37,873 bases of DNA from Mycoplasmopsis fermentans PG18 (GTDB lineage Bacteria > Bacillota_I > Bacilli_A > Mycoplasmatales > Metamycoplasmataceae), in contig NC_021002.1 of NCBI RefSeq assembly GCF_000209735.1, forward strand, positions 77,184 through 115,056, in the 5' to 3' direction. Made by a program: the position numbers and the translations under genes. The notes beneath the pieces are model-generated. The model saw nothing but the letters and a program-made list of their open reading frames with translations. It was not told the DNA's origin and did no database searches. Position 1 is the stretch's first letter; each line of letters opens with the position of its first letter. Positions 9,938-19,322 of the stretch are shown piece after piece.

Positions 9938-11743
9938 CTATTTTAAAAAGTTAGTTTTTTTGTAAATAAATCATCCGCCAATAGCTAAAGGTGTAGCCAT
10001 TAAAAAGTAAATAATTATTTGCATGTAAGATGGAAATATATTAACTTTTTGTACTTTGTAAAATTTCAAATCAATGTTGTTTTCTTTTAATAAATCTTTA
10101 TTAATTAGCATGCTGCCAAAAATTTCTTCAAGTCTTGAATTAAAGAATTCTTTATTTTGATTTATTTTTAAAGTTTCGCGATAATCATTCATAATAACTT
10201 TTGACATTGCATCAACTATAGAATATAAATTATTTTTTACCAAGATTGTAAAGAAAAGTTTTTTTGCAATAGAGTTATAGTCAAAGCTTAAGTAACGAGT
10301 TTTTTTAAATAATTCTTCTTTTTTGTCAAAAGTTAAATTATCTTCAACAAAATTTCTGAATTCTCTTTCTTCATTTTTTGCTTTTGAAGGATCTTCATTA
10401 GCTGAGAGAAAAATGGTACTTCTATATATTAATGGCACCATTTCATTGTAAAGTCTTTGAGTTGCAAAATTAATTAATGTTTCATATGTTTCAAGAGTTT
10501 TGGTTGAGTCTTTACCATCAAAATTTGCTTTAGCATTGACAATTTCAGTTTTGAAATCGGTTTTTAAATTTTCAATTACATTAACAAGACCATTAAATAA
10601 TTTTTGACTAAAAACATCTGGATTTGCTTTTAAAATTTGGGCTTCTTTTTCAAAACGATAAACTCTATCAGTATATTCATCATTTCATTTTATAATGTGT
10701 TTTTTGCGAGCCATATAAGTAATTTTTTGTTCTAAGGTTTCTTGTTTTTGATATGGATTAAGTCGATCTGTTGTGCTTAAATCATAATCAATAATATAAA
10801 TCTTTTGATTTCCATTTGTGACATAATCATAATTATTCAAAACAGATTCCATATCTCTTTTATAGAAATATTGGTTATGAACTCCTTCACTCATAATTGG
10901 AATAAAGCGGTTGCTCTTTGGATCATCTAAAATAAAATCATTATAAAAGTTCATTGATCAAAAGTTCATATTTAAACCATTAGATAAATTGACAACTGAA
11001 AAATTATGTTTAAATAAATTTGAGCTTGAAGTTACATAATCATTAATAACAAATTTTTTGTTTATTTCATTTTCTTCTTTACTATCAAAATTAGCTTTTA
11101 AATTTTCTGCTTTACTTATTTTTGATATTTGGTGGTATTCTTCTGGCGTTGAAAAAATTTTAATAATGTTAAAAAGTGCAGGTGTTGCCATAAATACAGG
11201 TAAAGTTATACCAAGTAATGCTTTAGATGAAACTTTTGAAAAAATAATTGAAATAAATGAAATTACAAAAGTTCCAATAATAAGAGCTTCAAAAATAAAA
11301 GCTATATGTAAAAGTCAAATATTACCAATAAATTTGGTTCCTTTTAGATCATCGGATAATCCTAAAGCTGCAAAAGATATAATAATTGCTGAGAATAATG
11401 CATTAATAGTAGCATTAATTACATTGATTAAAAATGCACTAACAAAAGAAGATCAAAACAGTTCAGTTCTTGATACTGGTTTGGAATATAAAACATAAGT
11501 TAAGCCTTCATTTTGAGGCATCTTAAAAATATAAGAACCCGTAATAATTGCGGCCAATATAATTAAAATAGGTGACATGCTTCCATAATAAATAACTATA
11601 TCTCGAGCTGAATTTGTGTGAGATACAATAAGAATAATAAGGGTACCTATTAAAAGTAAAAACGGTACTAGGAAAAAGTTAATAATTAATATTGACTTGT
11701 CTTTGTATGCTGTTTTAAAGTTTAACTTTAATAATTTTCCCAT
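9938..11743 (-). CDS. ABC-2 type transporter permease
   Basis: One 601-residue frame spans 11743-9938 with TGA read as Trp at several places. It starts MGKLLKLNFKTAYKDKS, then a membrane helix (ILIINFFLVPFLLLIGTLIILIV), and further helices through about residue 190, including ILAAIITGSYIF and FISIIFSKVSSKALLGI. A large hydrophilic, presumably extracellular domain of about 370 residues follows, and a last helix (MQIIIYFLMATPLAIGGW) near the C-terminus. The SKPVSRTELF segment after the second helix matches the SRP/R motif of ABC-2 permeases that alter cell-surface export (NatB/YhaP-like). It is paired with the ATPase 9 nt downstream. Function in mycoplasma is unknown; export of a lipid, peptide or ion is possible. 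Confidence 0.8.
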
Positions 11744-11828
11744 TTTTTCCTTTCATATTTGTATGCTACTATTTTACTAAATTATTAATAAAATAGTCTA
11801 ATTTGGAAAAAATAACCACAAATTTGAA

Positions 11829-11854
11829 TAAAAAAATGTAGCTTTCTTGCTACA
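11829..11854 (-). terminator. Intrinsic terminator after rpsO
   Basis: Minus-strand TGTAGC-(AAGAAA)-GCTACA forms a 6-bp stem followed by a run of T (11830-11836). It lies about 25 nt after the rpsO stop and before the ABC-2 permease unit. Confidence 0.9.
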
Positions 11855-11879
11855 CTAATTATTAGAATGAAAATTACTA

Positions 11880-12146
11880 CTATTTTCTTAAGTTTAATTC
11901 AGCTAAAACTTTGTTGTATGTTTCTAAGTCATTTGACTTAAGGTGTTGTAATAAAACACGACGTTTTGAAATTTTTGCTAAGAAACCACGACGTGAGTGG
12001 TTGTCTTTAGGATTTGCTGCAAAGTGTTTTTTCAAATCTTCAATTTCTGCTGTTAAAATTGCGATTTGAACAAATGTGTTTCCTGTGTCTTTTTTATTAG
12101 CACCATACTTAGCAACTAATTTAGCTTTTTCTTCTTTTGTAATCAT
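11880..12146 (-). CDS. rpsO: 30S ribosomal protein S15
   Basis: The 88-residue protein binds the central domain of 16S rRNA. It has the family pattern TGNTFVQIAILTAEIEDLKKH and the basic SRRGFLAKISKRRVLLQHLK segment that contacts the three-way junction. Length equals the bacterial norm. The ATG follows AAGGAGACGATAT. The gene is divergent from the str operon and stands alone between a promoter region and its own terminator. A TATACT box on the minus strand at 12200-12205 could be its -10, leaving a ~50-nt leader that might host the S15 autoregulatory fold, though I could not define it. Confidence 0.96.
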   Translation of the reverse strand: MITKEEKAKLVAKYGANKKDTGNTFVQIAILTAEIEDLKKHFAANPKDNHSRRGFLAKISKRRVLLQHLKSNDLETYNKVLAELNLRK

Positions 12147-12296
12147 ATATCGTCTCCTTATATATGTTCTAACCTAGCTAAAATCTAATATCTTAACCAA
12201 GTATAAAATTTGAATGCATTTTTTAATGCCTATAAATAATAGCACATTAATAATAAAAGCAAAATAAAAACATTTTGTGACCTAATCGTATTATTT

Positions 12297-12353
12297 TCAA
12301 AAGTTAGATTTTTAAAACCTGGATGTTTCACTTTTGGAATTAACAATAATTAG
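12297..12353 (-). repeat. Dispersed palindromic repeat, copy A
   Basis: Read on the minus strand this segment starts TAATTATTGTTAATTCCAAA, continues AAGTGAAACATCCAGG, then TTTTAAAAATCTAACTTTT. It closely matches copy B at 36018-36071 (plus strand) over about 55 bp and more loosely copy C at 19323-19378. Each copy has AAAAGTGA at one arm and the complement-like CTCACTTTT or CTAACTTTT at the other, making a self-complementary unit. It lies just upstream of the rpsL -35. Confidence 0.7.
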
Positions 12354-12373
12354 TAAAAAATATTAAAAAATTT

Positions 12374-12403
12374 TTGAAACACACGGCAAAGTTGTTATAT
12401 AAT
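12374..12403 (+). promoter_or_regulatory. str operon promoter
   Basis: TTGAAA (12374-12379) and a perfect TATAAT (12398-12403) are spaced 18 bp. The predicted start is near 12410, giving a ~58-nt leader before rpsL that includes AGAAAGGA. Confidence 0.75.
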
Positions 12404-12467
12404 AGAAATCACTATATTTCATTTATAGTATTTAGGACATTTATTAAATAAGAGAAAGGAAACAAAA

Positions 12468-12887
12468 ATGCCTACAACAAATCAACTTGTTACAAGTGGT
12501 AGAGTTTCTAAAGTTCGTAAGCAAAAAGCACCTGCTTTGAACTTAAGTTTCAATACACTAACAAAAGAAGGTCGTAAGTTGCCAGCTCCATTTAAACGTG
12601 GTGTATGTACTCGTGTTGCAACTATGACTCCTAAAAAACCTAACTCAGCTATGCGTAAATATGCTCGTGTTAAGTTATCAAATGGTATGGAAGTTACTGC
12701 CTACATTGGTGGTGAAGGACACAACTTACAAGAACACTCAGTTGTTCTTATTCGTGGTGGTAGAGTAAAGGATTTACCTGGTGTTAGATACCACATCGTT
12801 CGTGGTACTCAAGATTTAGCTGGTGTTAATAACCGTAAACAAGGACGTAGTCTTTACGGAACTAAAAAAGAAAAGGCTGCTAAATAG
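12468..12887 (+). CDS. rpsL: 30S ribosomal protein S12
   Basis: This 139-residue decoding-centre protein is the first gene of the str operon. It has the conserved KTPNSAMRK-like segment ([17 protein letters not shown]), [31 protein letters not shown] and the C-terminal RSLYGTKK. The lysines linked to streptomycin sensitivity are in place ([16 protein letters not shown]). The ATG has AGAAAGGA 6-7 nt upstream. rpsG follows after 25 nt with its own AGAAGGAG. No tuf gene follows fusA, unlike the classical enterobacterial order. Confidence 0.98.
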   Translation: MPTTNQLVTSGRVSKVRKQKAPALNLSFNTLTKEGRKLPAPFKRGVCTRVATMTPKKPNSAMRKYARVKLSNGMEVTAYIGGEGHNLQEHSVVLIRGGRVKDLPGVRYHIVRGTQDLAGVNNRKQGRSLYGTKKEKAAK

Positions 12888-12912
12888 CCTACTAATATAG
12901 AAGGAGAAAATT

Positions 12913-13383
12913 ATGTCAAGAAAACATTCTGCACCTATAAGAGAAGTTTTAGCTGATCCAGTTTTTAACTCAGTATTAGTTACAAAATTAATTAACACTA
13001 TTATGCTAGATGGTAAAAAATCTATCGCTCAAGATATCCTTTATTCAGCTTTCAATATCATTAAAGAAAAAACAAACAAAGAACCAATGGAAGTGTTTTT
13101 AGCTGCTGTGGAAAATGTTACTCCACAACTTGAAGTTAGAACACGTAGGATTGGTGGAACAAACTATCAAGTTCCAACAGAAGTTTCAGATCGTCGTAAA
13201 CAAACATTAAGTTTAAGATGATTAGTGCAATATGCACGTCTTAGAAATGAAAAAACAATGGATGTTAGATTAGCTAACGAAATCATTGATGCATCAAACA
13301 AAACAGGTGGCGCAATTAAGAAACGTGAAGACACACACAAAATGGCTGAAGCTAACCGCGCATTTGCACACTTCAGATGATAA
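12913..13383 (+). CDS. rpsG: 30S ribosomal protein S7
   Basis: The 156-residue primary binder of the 16S 3' domain starts [20 protein letters not shown] and carries [18 protein letters not shown], typical of uS7. Two TGA codons (13219 and the penultimate codon at 13378) encode Trp: RLSLRW-LVQYAR and the C-terminal HFRW. Under the standard code the gene would end 54 codons early. The start follows AGAAGGAGAAAATT. fusA begins 11 nt after the stop. Length is the usual 156. Confidence 0.97.
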
Positions 13384-13394
13384 TATAAGATATT

Positions 13395-15485
13395 ATGGCA
13401 AGACAATATAAATTAGAAGATTACCTTAATATCGGTATTATGGCCCACATTGATGCAGGTAAAACAACAACAACAGAAAGAATTTTGCTTCACACAGGTA
13501 AAATTCACAAATTAGGTGAAACCCACGACGGTGCTAGCCAAATGGACTGAATGGCCCAAGAACAAGAACGTGGTATTACTATTACTTCAGCTGCTACAAC
13601 AGCATTCTGAAAAGGAAAAAGAATTAACATTATCGACACCCCAGGACACGTTGACTTTACAGTTGAAGTTGAACGTTCACTTCGTGTATTAGACGGTGCT
13701 GTTACCGTTTTAGATGCTCAAAGTGGTGTTGAACCTCAAACAGAAACAGTTTGAAGACAAGCTACAAACTACAAAGTTCCTCGTTTAGTTTATGTAAACA
13801 AAATGGATAAAGCAGGAGCTGACTTCTTTGCAGCTGTTAAATCAGTTAAAGAAAGATTAAACGGTAATGCAGTTGCAATTCAAATTCCTATTGGAGCAGA
13901 AGCTCATTTCAAAGGTTTAGTTGACCTTGTTGAAATGAAAGCTTATGAATACGATGGAAAACCTGAAGAAAATGCAAAAGAAATTGTTATTCCTTCAGAC
14001 TTAGCTGAATTAGCAAAAACAAAAAGACAAGAATTAATTGAAGCTGTTGCTTCATATGATGATGACTTTATGATGCAAGTGCTTGAAGGTGTTGAACCTG
14101 ATTTAGCAACACTTAAAAAAGTTATTCGTAAAGCAACCCTTACAGCTGAATTCTATCCAGCAGTTTGTGGAACAAGTTTCAAAAACAAAGGTGTTAAGAA
14201 AATGATCGACGCAGTTGTTGATTACTTACCATCACCTTTAGATATTCCAGCTACAAAAGCTCACTTAGATGATAAAGAAGTAGCTATTCCAGCTACAGAT
14301 GATCATGACTTTATTGGTTTAGCATTCAAAGTTATGACTGACCCTTATGTTGGTTCATTAACATTCGTTCGTGGATATGCAGGTATTCTTAATAAGGGAT
14401 CATATGTATATAACTCAACTAAAGATGTTAAAGAAAGAATTGGACGTTTAATCCAAATGCATGCAAACAGCCGTCAAGAAATTGATGAATGTTATGCAGG
14501 TGATATTGTGGCAGCTGTTGGTCTTAAATCAACAACCACAGGTGACACATTAGTTGCTGAAAAATCTCCAAAATACATTTTGGAAAAAATGATTTTCCCT
14601 GAACCGGTTATTTCACAAGCTCTTGAACCTGAAAGTAAAGATGCTATGGAAAAACTTGCTTTAGGACTTCAAAAATTAGCTGCTGAAGACCCTACATTTA
14701 GAACATACACAGATGAAGAAACAGGTCAAACAATTATTGCTGGTATGGGTGAATTACACCTTGACATTATCGTTGACCGTCTCAAACGTGAACATGGTGT
14801 TAAAGCTAAAGTTGGTGCACCTCAAGTTTCATACCGTGAAACAATTACAAAAAGTGCTGAAGTTGAAGGTAAACACATTAAACAATCTGGTGGTAAAGGT
14901 CAATATGGTCACGTATGAATCAAATTTGAACCAAACCATGACAAAGGTTTTGAATTCGTAGACAAAATTGTTGGTGGTAAAATTCCTAAAGAATACATTA
15001 AACCAATTCAAAAAGGCCTTGAAGACAAAATGGCTGGTGGTATCTTAGCAGGATATCCTATGATTGATATTAAAGCTACATTATTTGATGGATCATACCA
15101 TGATGTCGACTCATCAGAATTAGCTTACAAAATTGCTGCATCTAAAGCTTTAACCAAAGCTAAAGACTTATTAGGTACAGTATTACTTGAACCTATTATG
15201 GACGTTGCTGTAGTTATTCCTGAAGATTACTTTGGTGATGTTATGGGTGACTTAACACGTCGTCGTGGACAAATTGAAGACAATGAAACAAGAAATGATG
15301 GAGCTCACATTATTCGTTCATTAGTTCCTCTTAAAGAAATGTTTGGTTATGCTACTGACTTACGTAGTATGACAGCTGGTCGTGGAACATACCAAATGCA
15401 ATTCCACCACTATGAAAAATGTCCAAAAAATATTGCAGATGAAATTATCAAACGTCGTAACATTCAAGTTAAAGACGAAGATTAA
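13395..15485 (+). CDS. fusA: Elongation factor G
   Basis: This 696-residue translocation GTPase has G1 [15 protein letters not shown] (residues about 17-31), switch [16 protein letters not shown]3 DTPGHVDF, and G4 [10 protein letters not shown]. Later come the domain IV/V signatures [18 protein letters not shown] and [15 protein letters not shown]. Several TGA codons early in the gene (for example in ASQMDWMAQ, AFWKGK and TVWRQ) encode Trp. The true start at 13395 gives [16 protein letters not shown]. There is no good Shine-Dalgarno before it (TAATATAAGATATT), and the S7 stop lies 11 nt upstream, so coupling to rpsG translation is likely. A strong terminator follows. Confidence 0.98.
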
Positions 15486-15492
15486 TAATACA

Positions 15493-15532
15493 AAAAATGA
15501 ACTCATAAACAAAAAACCGAGTTCATTTTTTT
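15493..15532 (+). terminator. Intrinsic terminator of the str operon
   Basis: AAAATGAACTC (15494-15504) pairs with GAGTTCATTTT (15519-15529), an 11-bp stem with a 14-nt A-rich loop and a seven-T tail. It begins eight bases after the fusA stop. Confidence 0.95.
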
Positions 15533-15620
15533 ATATCATAGATATAAGGCAAATTAGAATAATCTAAAATGTATATTTTTCCAGAATTATGAATAATTTG
15601 ATTAATAAAAGGAGTAAGTT

Positions 15621-16916
15621 ATGACAGATAAACTTTTTGAAAAAAGCAATATTTGCCTAGACTTGTTGACCAAAAAATAAAAGATTCCTTAGAAGTTATT
15701 GGAGGAATATTTTTGGTTGGCCCTAAATATTGTGGCAAAACATGAACAGGAACTAATTTTACTAAAAGTCAAATAAACATACTAAAAAACAATTTAGACT
15801 ATGTATTTGATTTAAACAATACCCTTCAAGGAAAAACACCTCGACTTATAGATGAGTGACAAATTAGACCAGAAATTTGAAATGCTGTAGTCAATGAAAT
15901 TAGTGTTAGAAGAATATATTTTAACTGGATCAATACTAAGTAACTGAGACAAGATACAACACTCTAACGTTGATCGTATCGGAATGTTAAATATGTATAC
16001 TCTTTCTTTAAGTAAAATGAATTTAAGTACTAAAGAAGCTTCGCTTTCAAAATTACTAAATGAAAGTAAACTTGAAACTAAAACTTTAAATACTCCTTTT
16101 ACATATCAAGACATTGCCCAAATTGCTTGAAAAGATGGATGACCTTCTTTAATTAACAATAACTCAAATGCTCTAGTTCAAATTTGATTTGATTACTATA
16201 TTAACAATATAATGAATCTTGATGAATAATATTTTAAAGCTAGAAAAATAGACTTTGACAAATACAATTTATTTCTTAAATCACTAGCAAGAAATGAAGG
16301 TCAAACAATCAAATTAAGTGCTATTGCAAATTATATAAATAATGTTGCTAAAATTGATACAAGAACAATTGATGATTATTTGAATATTGTTTCAAAATTA
16401 TTTATTATTGAAAAACAAGAATCATATATTCCAAATTATTTGTCAAGTAAAAAAGTTTTAAATACTGCAAAATTAAGATTTATTGATTCTTCTATTCCAA
16501 TAAACATTTTAGGCTTAACACCCAAATTTCTTGTTGATAATCCAAACATGTTAGGTGTCTTTTTTGAATCATTAGTTATTAGAGACTTGCGCGTTTATGG
16601 TCAATTATTTAATTGAAATATTTTACATTATAGAGATAAATGGTCAAATGAGGTAGACTGTATTTTGCAACTTAAAAATGGAGACTTTGCAGCCATTAAA
16701 ATTAAATTAAGTAATAGTTATGAAGAGCAAACAGCTACAGGCTTACTTAGGTTTAAAAAAGAAATGGAAGAAGAACAAAAATTAGCTAAAATCAATAGGG
16801 AAAAAATGTACAAAAAAGTACCTAAATGATTAATAATAATTAGTGGGACAGCTCAAAAGGCATATCAAAGAGAAGATAAAATTTTTGTAATTCCATATAA
16901 AATGCTTTGTGAATAA
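15621..16916 (+). pseudogene. Broken DUF4143/AAA_14-type ATPase
   Basis: The remains encode the widespread AAA_14 plus DUF4143 ATPase, a ~430-residue P-loop protein of unclear role found in many bacteria and archaea. In the second frame YLPRLVDQKI, GGIFLVGPKYCGKTWT (Walker A) and TPRLIDEWQIRPEIWNAV are typical. The frame then shifts to ILTGSILSN and IGMLNMYTLSLSKM, and later has an in-frame TAA after NNIMNLDE (16227-16229). The C-terminal DUF4143 half (LSSKKVLNTAKLRFIDSS, NMLGVFFESLVIRDLR) runs to 16916. There are at least two frameshifts (the first at an A6 run close to the start codon) and one nonsense codon. A good AAAGGAG precedes the old ATG. A related gene lies at 36997-37873. Confidence 0.85.
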
Positions 16917-16950
16917 TTTTGCTTTATAAGCCTATAAAACAGCCAAAAAT

Positions 16951-16980
16951 AAAAAAGACCATTATCTAAAAATGATCTTT
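16951..16980 (-). terminator. Intrinsic terminator overlapping the membrane protein 3' end
   Basis: Minus-strand AAAGATCATT and AATGGTCTTT (16955-16963 with 16971-16980) form a stem with one G-U pair, followed by a T run. The TAA stop of the upstream gene (16962-16964) lies inside the hairpin, so a terminating ribosome would sit on the stem. Confidence 0.8.
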
Positions 16981-17648
16981 ATTCCTTTGGCTTTTGATTC
17001 ATTAGAAACTATGTCCATAATTTCTTTTTTAATTCTTGGATCTAGATTAATTTTTTCACTTTCAAAATAATTTTTGAACATTGTACGATCATTATGAAAA
17101 AGAAAAGTCATATAATAAATTTCAGCTGTTACTTCAGGGAATTTTATTAACTTTTTCAAGATTAGAAATGATTCAACTGTAATACTTAAATAAACAATTA
17201 CAACTATCATACAAAATGCTGCTGCAGTCGCCGCTAAATCTTTAGTTTGCTTCATTATATTATTGTCATATTTATACTCTAAACCTTTGTAAATTGGCAT
17301 AATAAAGATGCACAAATAAAAGATAAAAGCCATTAAACATGAAGCAATAATGTTATATTTTGAAACGCCTTTACGATCAAATTTAATTCAAAAATAACAA
17401 GCTAAAATAAGCGTAATTAATGAAATTATTGAACTAGTTGCAATATAAACAAAAAAATTATATCAATAATTTAAACCACTTAAATAGTAATCATAATTCT
17501 TTAATGCTAAACTCAAAAAAGTTACAGTAATAGTAAAAGCTACTAATAAAGAAATAAAAGCAAAAAGAGAACTTCAAGACAAATCTCTTCTTAATTTAAC
17601 TTCTTCTGTGTGATATTTTTGAGCTTCTTGATTAAAAGTTTCAAGCAT
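16962..17648 (-). CDS. Hypothetical four-helix membrane protein
   Basis: I do not recognise this 228-residue protein. It has a charged cytoplasmic N-terminus (MLETFNQEAQKYHTEEVKLRRDLS), then four hydrophobic segments at about residues 27-48, 62-84, 98-118 and 132-152. The charged C-terminal tail of ~70 residues ends SNESKAKGIKIIFR. TGA encodes Trp at least three times. The ATG at 17648 has AGAGGTATAC upstream; the shorter start at 17333 lies in the third helix and has no ribosome site. It is divergent from metK and stands alone. Such small four-helix proteins are common and lineage-specific in mycoplasmas. No enzymatic motif is visible. Confidence 0.7.
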
Positions 17649-17693
17649 TTTGTATACCTCTTAACTAATTTTATAAAAAATAATTTTTTTTAA

Positions 17694-17721
17694 TTGAATT
17701 TAATTTATTTTAGTGTATTCT
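17694..17721 (+). promoter_or_regulatory. Probable metK promoter
   Basis: TTGAAT (17694-17699) and TATTCT (17716-17721) are spaced 16 bp. The predicted start near 17728 gives a ~190-nt leader, unusually long for a mycoplasma. The leader opens with a perfect GAAGCC/GGCTTC hairpin at 17733-17751. Confidence 0.5.
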
Positions 17722-17755
17722 TATATTAATTAGAAGCCAAAAATAGGCTTCAAAA

Positions 17756-17845
17756 TAATAAATATAAAGCATAAAGAGTTGCTGAGCTAGCTGGCTTTGA
17801 CGCATGCCAACCTGCATTTGTAAGGTGGACAGTGAGGGTTTATTA
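17756..17845 (+). promoter_or_regulatory. SAM-I-clan-like riboswitch aptamer upstream of metK (candidate)
   Basis: The leader has the ordered SAM-I (S-box) landmarks. AAAGAG lies at 17773-17778, then CTGGCTTTGACGC and GCCAACC (17791-17812), a short P3 hairpin (TGCA-TT-TGTA), and AAGGTG (17822-17827). A possible P1 is TAATAAA (17756-17762) with TTTATTA (17839-17845). TGGC/GCCA closes a P2-like loop. The usual P4 arm after AAGGTGC is missing or reduced, so it would be a compact variant. The S-box family controls methionine and SAM genes, and the gene here is SAM synthetase, which fits feedback repression. A T-box (AGGGTGG-like) reading was considered but the other T-box elements were not found. 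Confidence 0.55.
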
Positions 17846-17877
17846 ACTAAACTAACATGTTTAATTATTGAGCTAAT

Positions 17878-17916
17878 AACCTCTAACTTTTTATGCAACA
17901 AAAGTGGAGGTTTTTT
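17878..17916 (+). terminator. Terminator / Shine-Dalgarno-sequestering hairpin of the metK leader
   Basis: AACCTC-TA-ACTTTT (17878-17891) pairs with AAAAGT-G-GAGGTT (17900-17912), followed by TTTTTT. The descending arm contains the metK ribosome site GTGGAGG, so the same hairpin could end transcription or hide the site. Its ascending arm TAATAACCTC (17874-17883) can instead pair with GAGGGTTTATTA (17834-17845), the 3' arm of the proposed aptamer P1, giving a competing anti-terminator. Confidence 0.65.
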
Positions 17917-19056
17917 ATGAACTTAAATAAACAAATTTTATTCACAAGCGAATCAGTTGGACAAGGGCATCCTGATAAAATTTGTGATCAAATTAGCGAT
18001 GCAATTTTAGATGAATATTTAAGAAAAGATCCTTATTCTCGTTGTGCTATTGAAACTATGGCTACAGGTAATATGCTAATTATTGCAGGTGAAGCAAGCT
18101 CAAAAGCAAATGTTGATCATAAGCAGATTGCGGTTAATGTATTAAAGAAAGCGGGTCAATATTCAGATCATTTAAGATTCCATCTTGATGTTAAAAAACA
18201 AAGTACAGATATAAGTCAAGGTGTTATTAGAGCCAATGAAGAAATTGGTGCAGGTGACCAAGGAATTATGTTTGGTTATGCAACAAATGAAACAAGAAAC
18301 TATATGCCTTTAGCTATTACATTAGCTCATGAAATTGTTAAACGTGCTGATAAATTAAGAGAACGAGGCCTATTTAAATATGCTAAAAGTGATATGAAAA
18401 GTCAAGTGACTTTAGACTATACAGATAGTAAAAGAATTAAAGTTGATACTATTTTATTTTCATGTCAACATGAAGAAAACTTTAATGAAAAAGAATTTAA
18501 AGAATATATTGTAAAGAATATCTTTGAGCCTGTTTTACAGGACTATTCGTTAAAATTGCCTGTTAAAATTTTAATCAATCCTACAGGGCGTTTTGTTATA
18601 GGCGGACCTATTGGAGACACTGGCTTAACAGGTCGTAAAATCATAGTAGATACTTACGGTGGAGCAGCTCGTCATGGTGGCGGAGCTTTTAGTGGTAAGG
18701 ATGCGACTAAGGTTGATAGATCAGCAGCTTACGCATGTCGTTATGTAACTAAAAATTTAGTTGCTGCAGGTTGTGCAGATAAAATTGAATTACAAGTTTC
18801 TTATGCTATTGGTGTTGCTGAACCTGTTTCAATTTTAGTTGAAACTTTTGGTACAGAAAAAATCGCAAAGGATAAAATTGTTTCAATTGTTCATAAACTT
18901 TTTGACTTACGTCCAAAACACATTATTGAAAGTTTAAATTTAAGAAGACCTATTTATCAACAAACCTCATACTTTGGACACTTTGGTCGTGAAGATTTAG
19001 ATCTCCCTTGAGAAAAATTAGACAAAGTTGAAGCTATCAAAAAATTAATGAAATAA
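17917..19056 (+). CDS. metK: S-adenosylmethionine synthetase
   Basis: The 379-residue enzyme makes SAM from methionine and ATP. It shows the N-terminal SESVGQGHPDKICDQISDAIL (catalytic His and metal-binding Asp), the hexapeptide GAGDQGIMFGYA, and the P-loop-like GGAARHGGGAFSGKDATKVDRSAAY. The C-terminal YFGHFGR continues through a TGA-coded Trp (DLDLPW) to the TAA at 19054. I chose ATG 17917 because GTGGAGG lies 6 nt upstream. A frame extension from 17893 would start inside the leader hairpin loop and has no ribosome site. It is probably controlled by the structured leader. The downstream basic ORF starts 79 nt later. Confidence 0.97.
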
Positions 19057-19134
19057 ATTATTTCAAAATTAAAAAATAATGTAAAATAAATACACTTATA
19101 TTTTTGATTTTAATACACTAAGGAGGAACATCTT

Positions 19135-19251
19135 ATGCGTAAAATTGTTAGAGCAAAAAACAAAGAACGTGCAGCTAAAAGACTTCACAAATTACAACTT
19201 GAAGAAGCAAGAGATAAAAGAAGAGCAGCAAGAGAAGCTGAAGCAAAATAA
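19135..19251 (+). CDS. Small basic hypothetical protein (38 aa)
   Basis: This short frame has an ideal AAGGAGG 8-9 nt before ATG and ends at a double stop (TAA TAA), with a strong terminator 17 nt later. The product begins MRKIVRAKNKERAAKRLHK and ends RRAAREAEAK. About half the residues are Lys, Arg or Glu and the rest are mainly Ala and Leu, so one continuous charged helix is likely. It does not match bS21, bTHX or bL36 by eye. Charge and expression signals suggest an RNA- or ribosome-associated role, but that is inference. A possible -10 (AAAATA/TATATT) lies in 19082-19100, so it may be transcribed separately from metK. Confidence 0.65.
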   Translation: MRKIVRAKNKERAAKRLHKLQLEEARDKRRAAREAEAK

Positions 19252-19267
19252 TAATCATAATAATAAG

Positions 19268-19297
19268 CAAGGAACAATTTTGTTCTTTGTTTTTTTA
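19268..19297 (+). terminator. Intrinsic terminator after the 38-aa gene
   Basis: CAAGGAACA (19268-19276) pairs with TGTTCTTTG (19281-19289), with one G-U pair, followed by a seven-T run. Confidence 0.9.
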
Positions 19298-19322
19298 TCC
19301 TTTTTTAGGAAGATATTATTAA

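Larger units (their letters stand above)
12147..12467. other. Divergent intergenic region rpsO/rpsL
   Basis: These 320 bp hold a probable rpsO -10 (12200-12205, minus), a small inverted repeat GCATTTTTTAATGC (about 12216-12229), one copy of a dispersed palindromic repeat (12297-12353) and the rpsL promoter (12374-12403). No open frame with a ribosome site is present. Confidence 0.7.

Noticed and set aside
12216-12229. GCATTTTTTAATGC inverted repeat as a terminator
   Set aside because: It is not followed by a T run on either strand and lies upstream of the likely rpsO promoter.
17822-17838. T-box reading of AAGGTGGACAGTGAGG in the metK leader
   Set aside because: Only part of the T-box core matches. 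No Stem I AG-bulge or specifier loop was found in the short leader; the SAM-I landmark order fits better, though T-box stays the main alternative.
17893-17916. Upstream ATG extending metK by eight codons
   Set aside because: It lies in the loop of the leader hairpin without a ribosome site, whereas ATG 17917 has GTGGAGG at good spacing and gives the conserved N-terminus.
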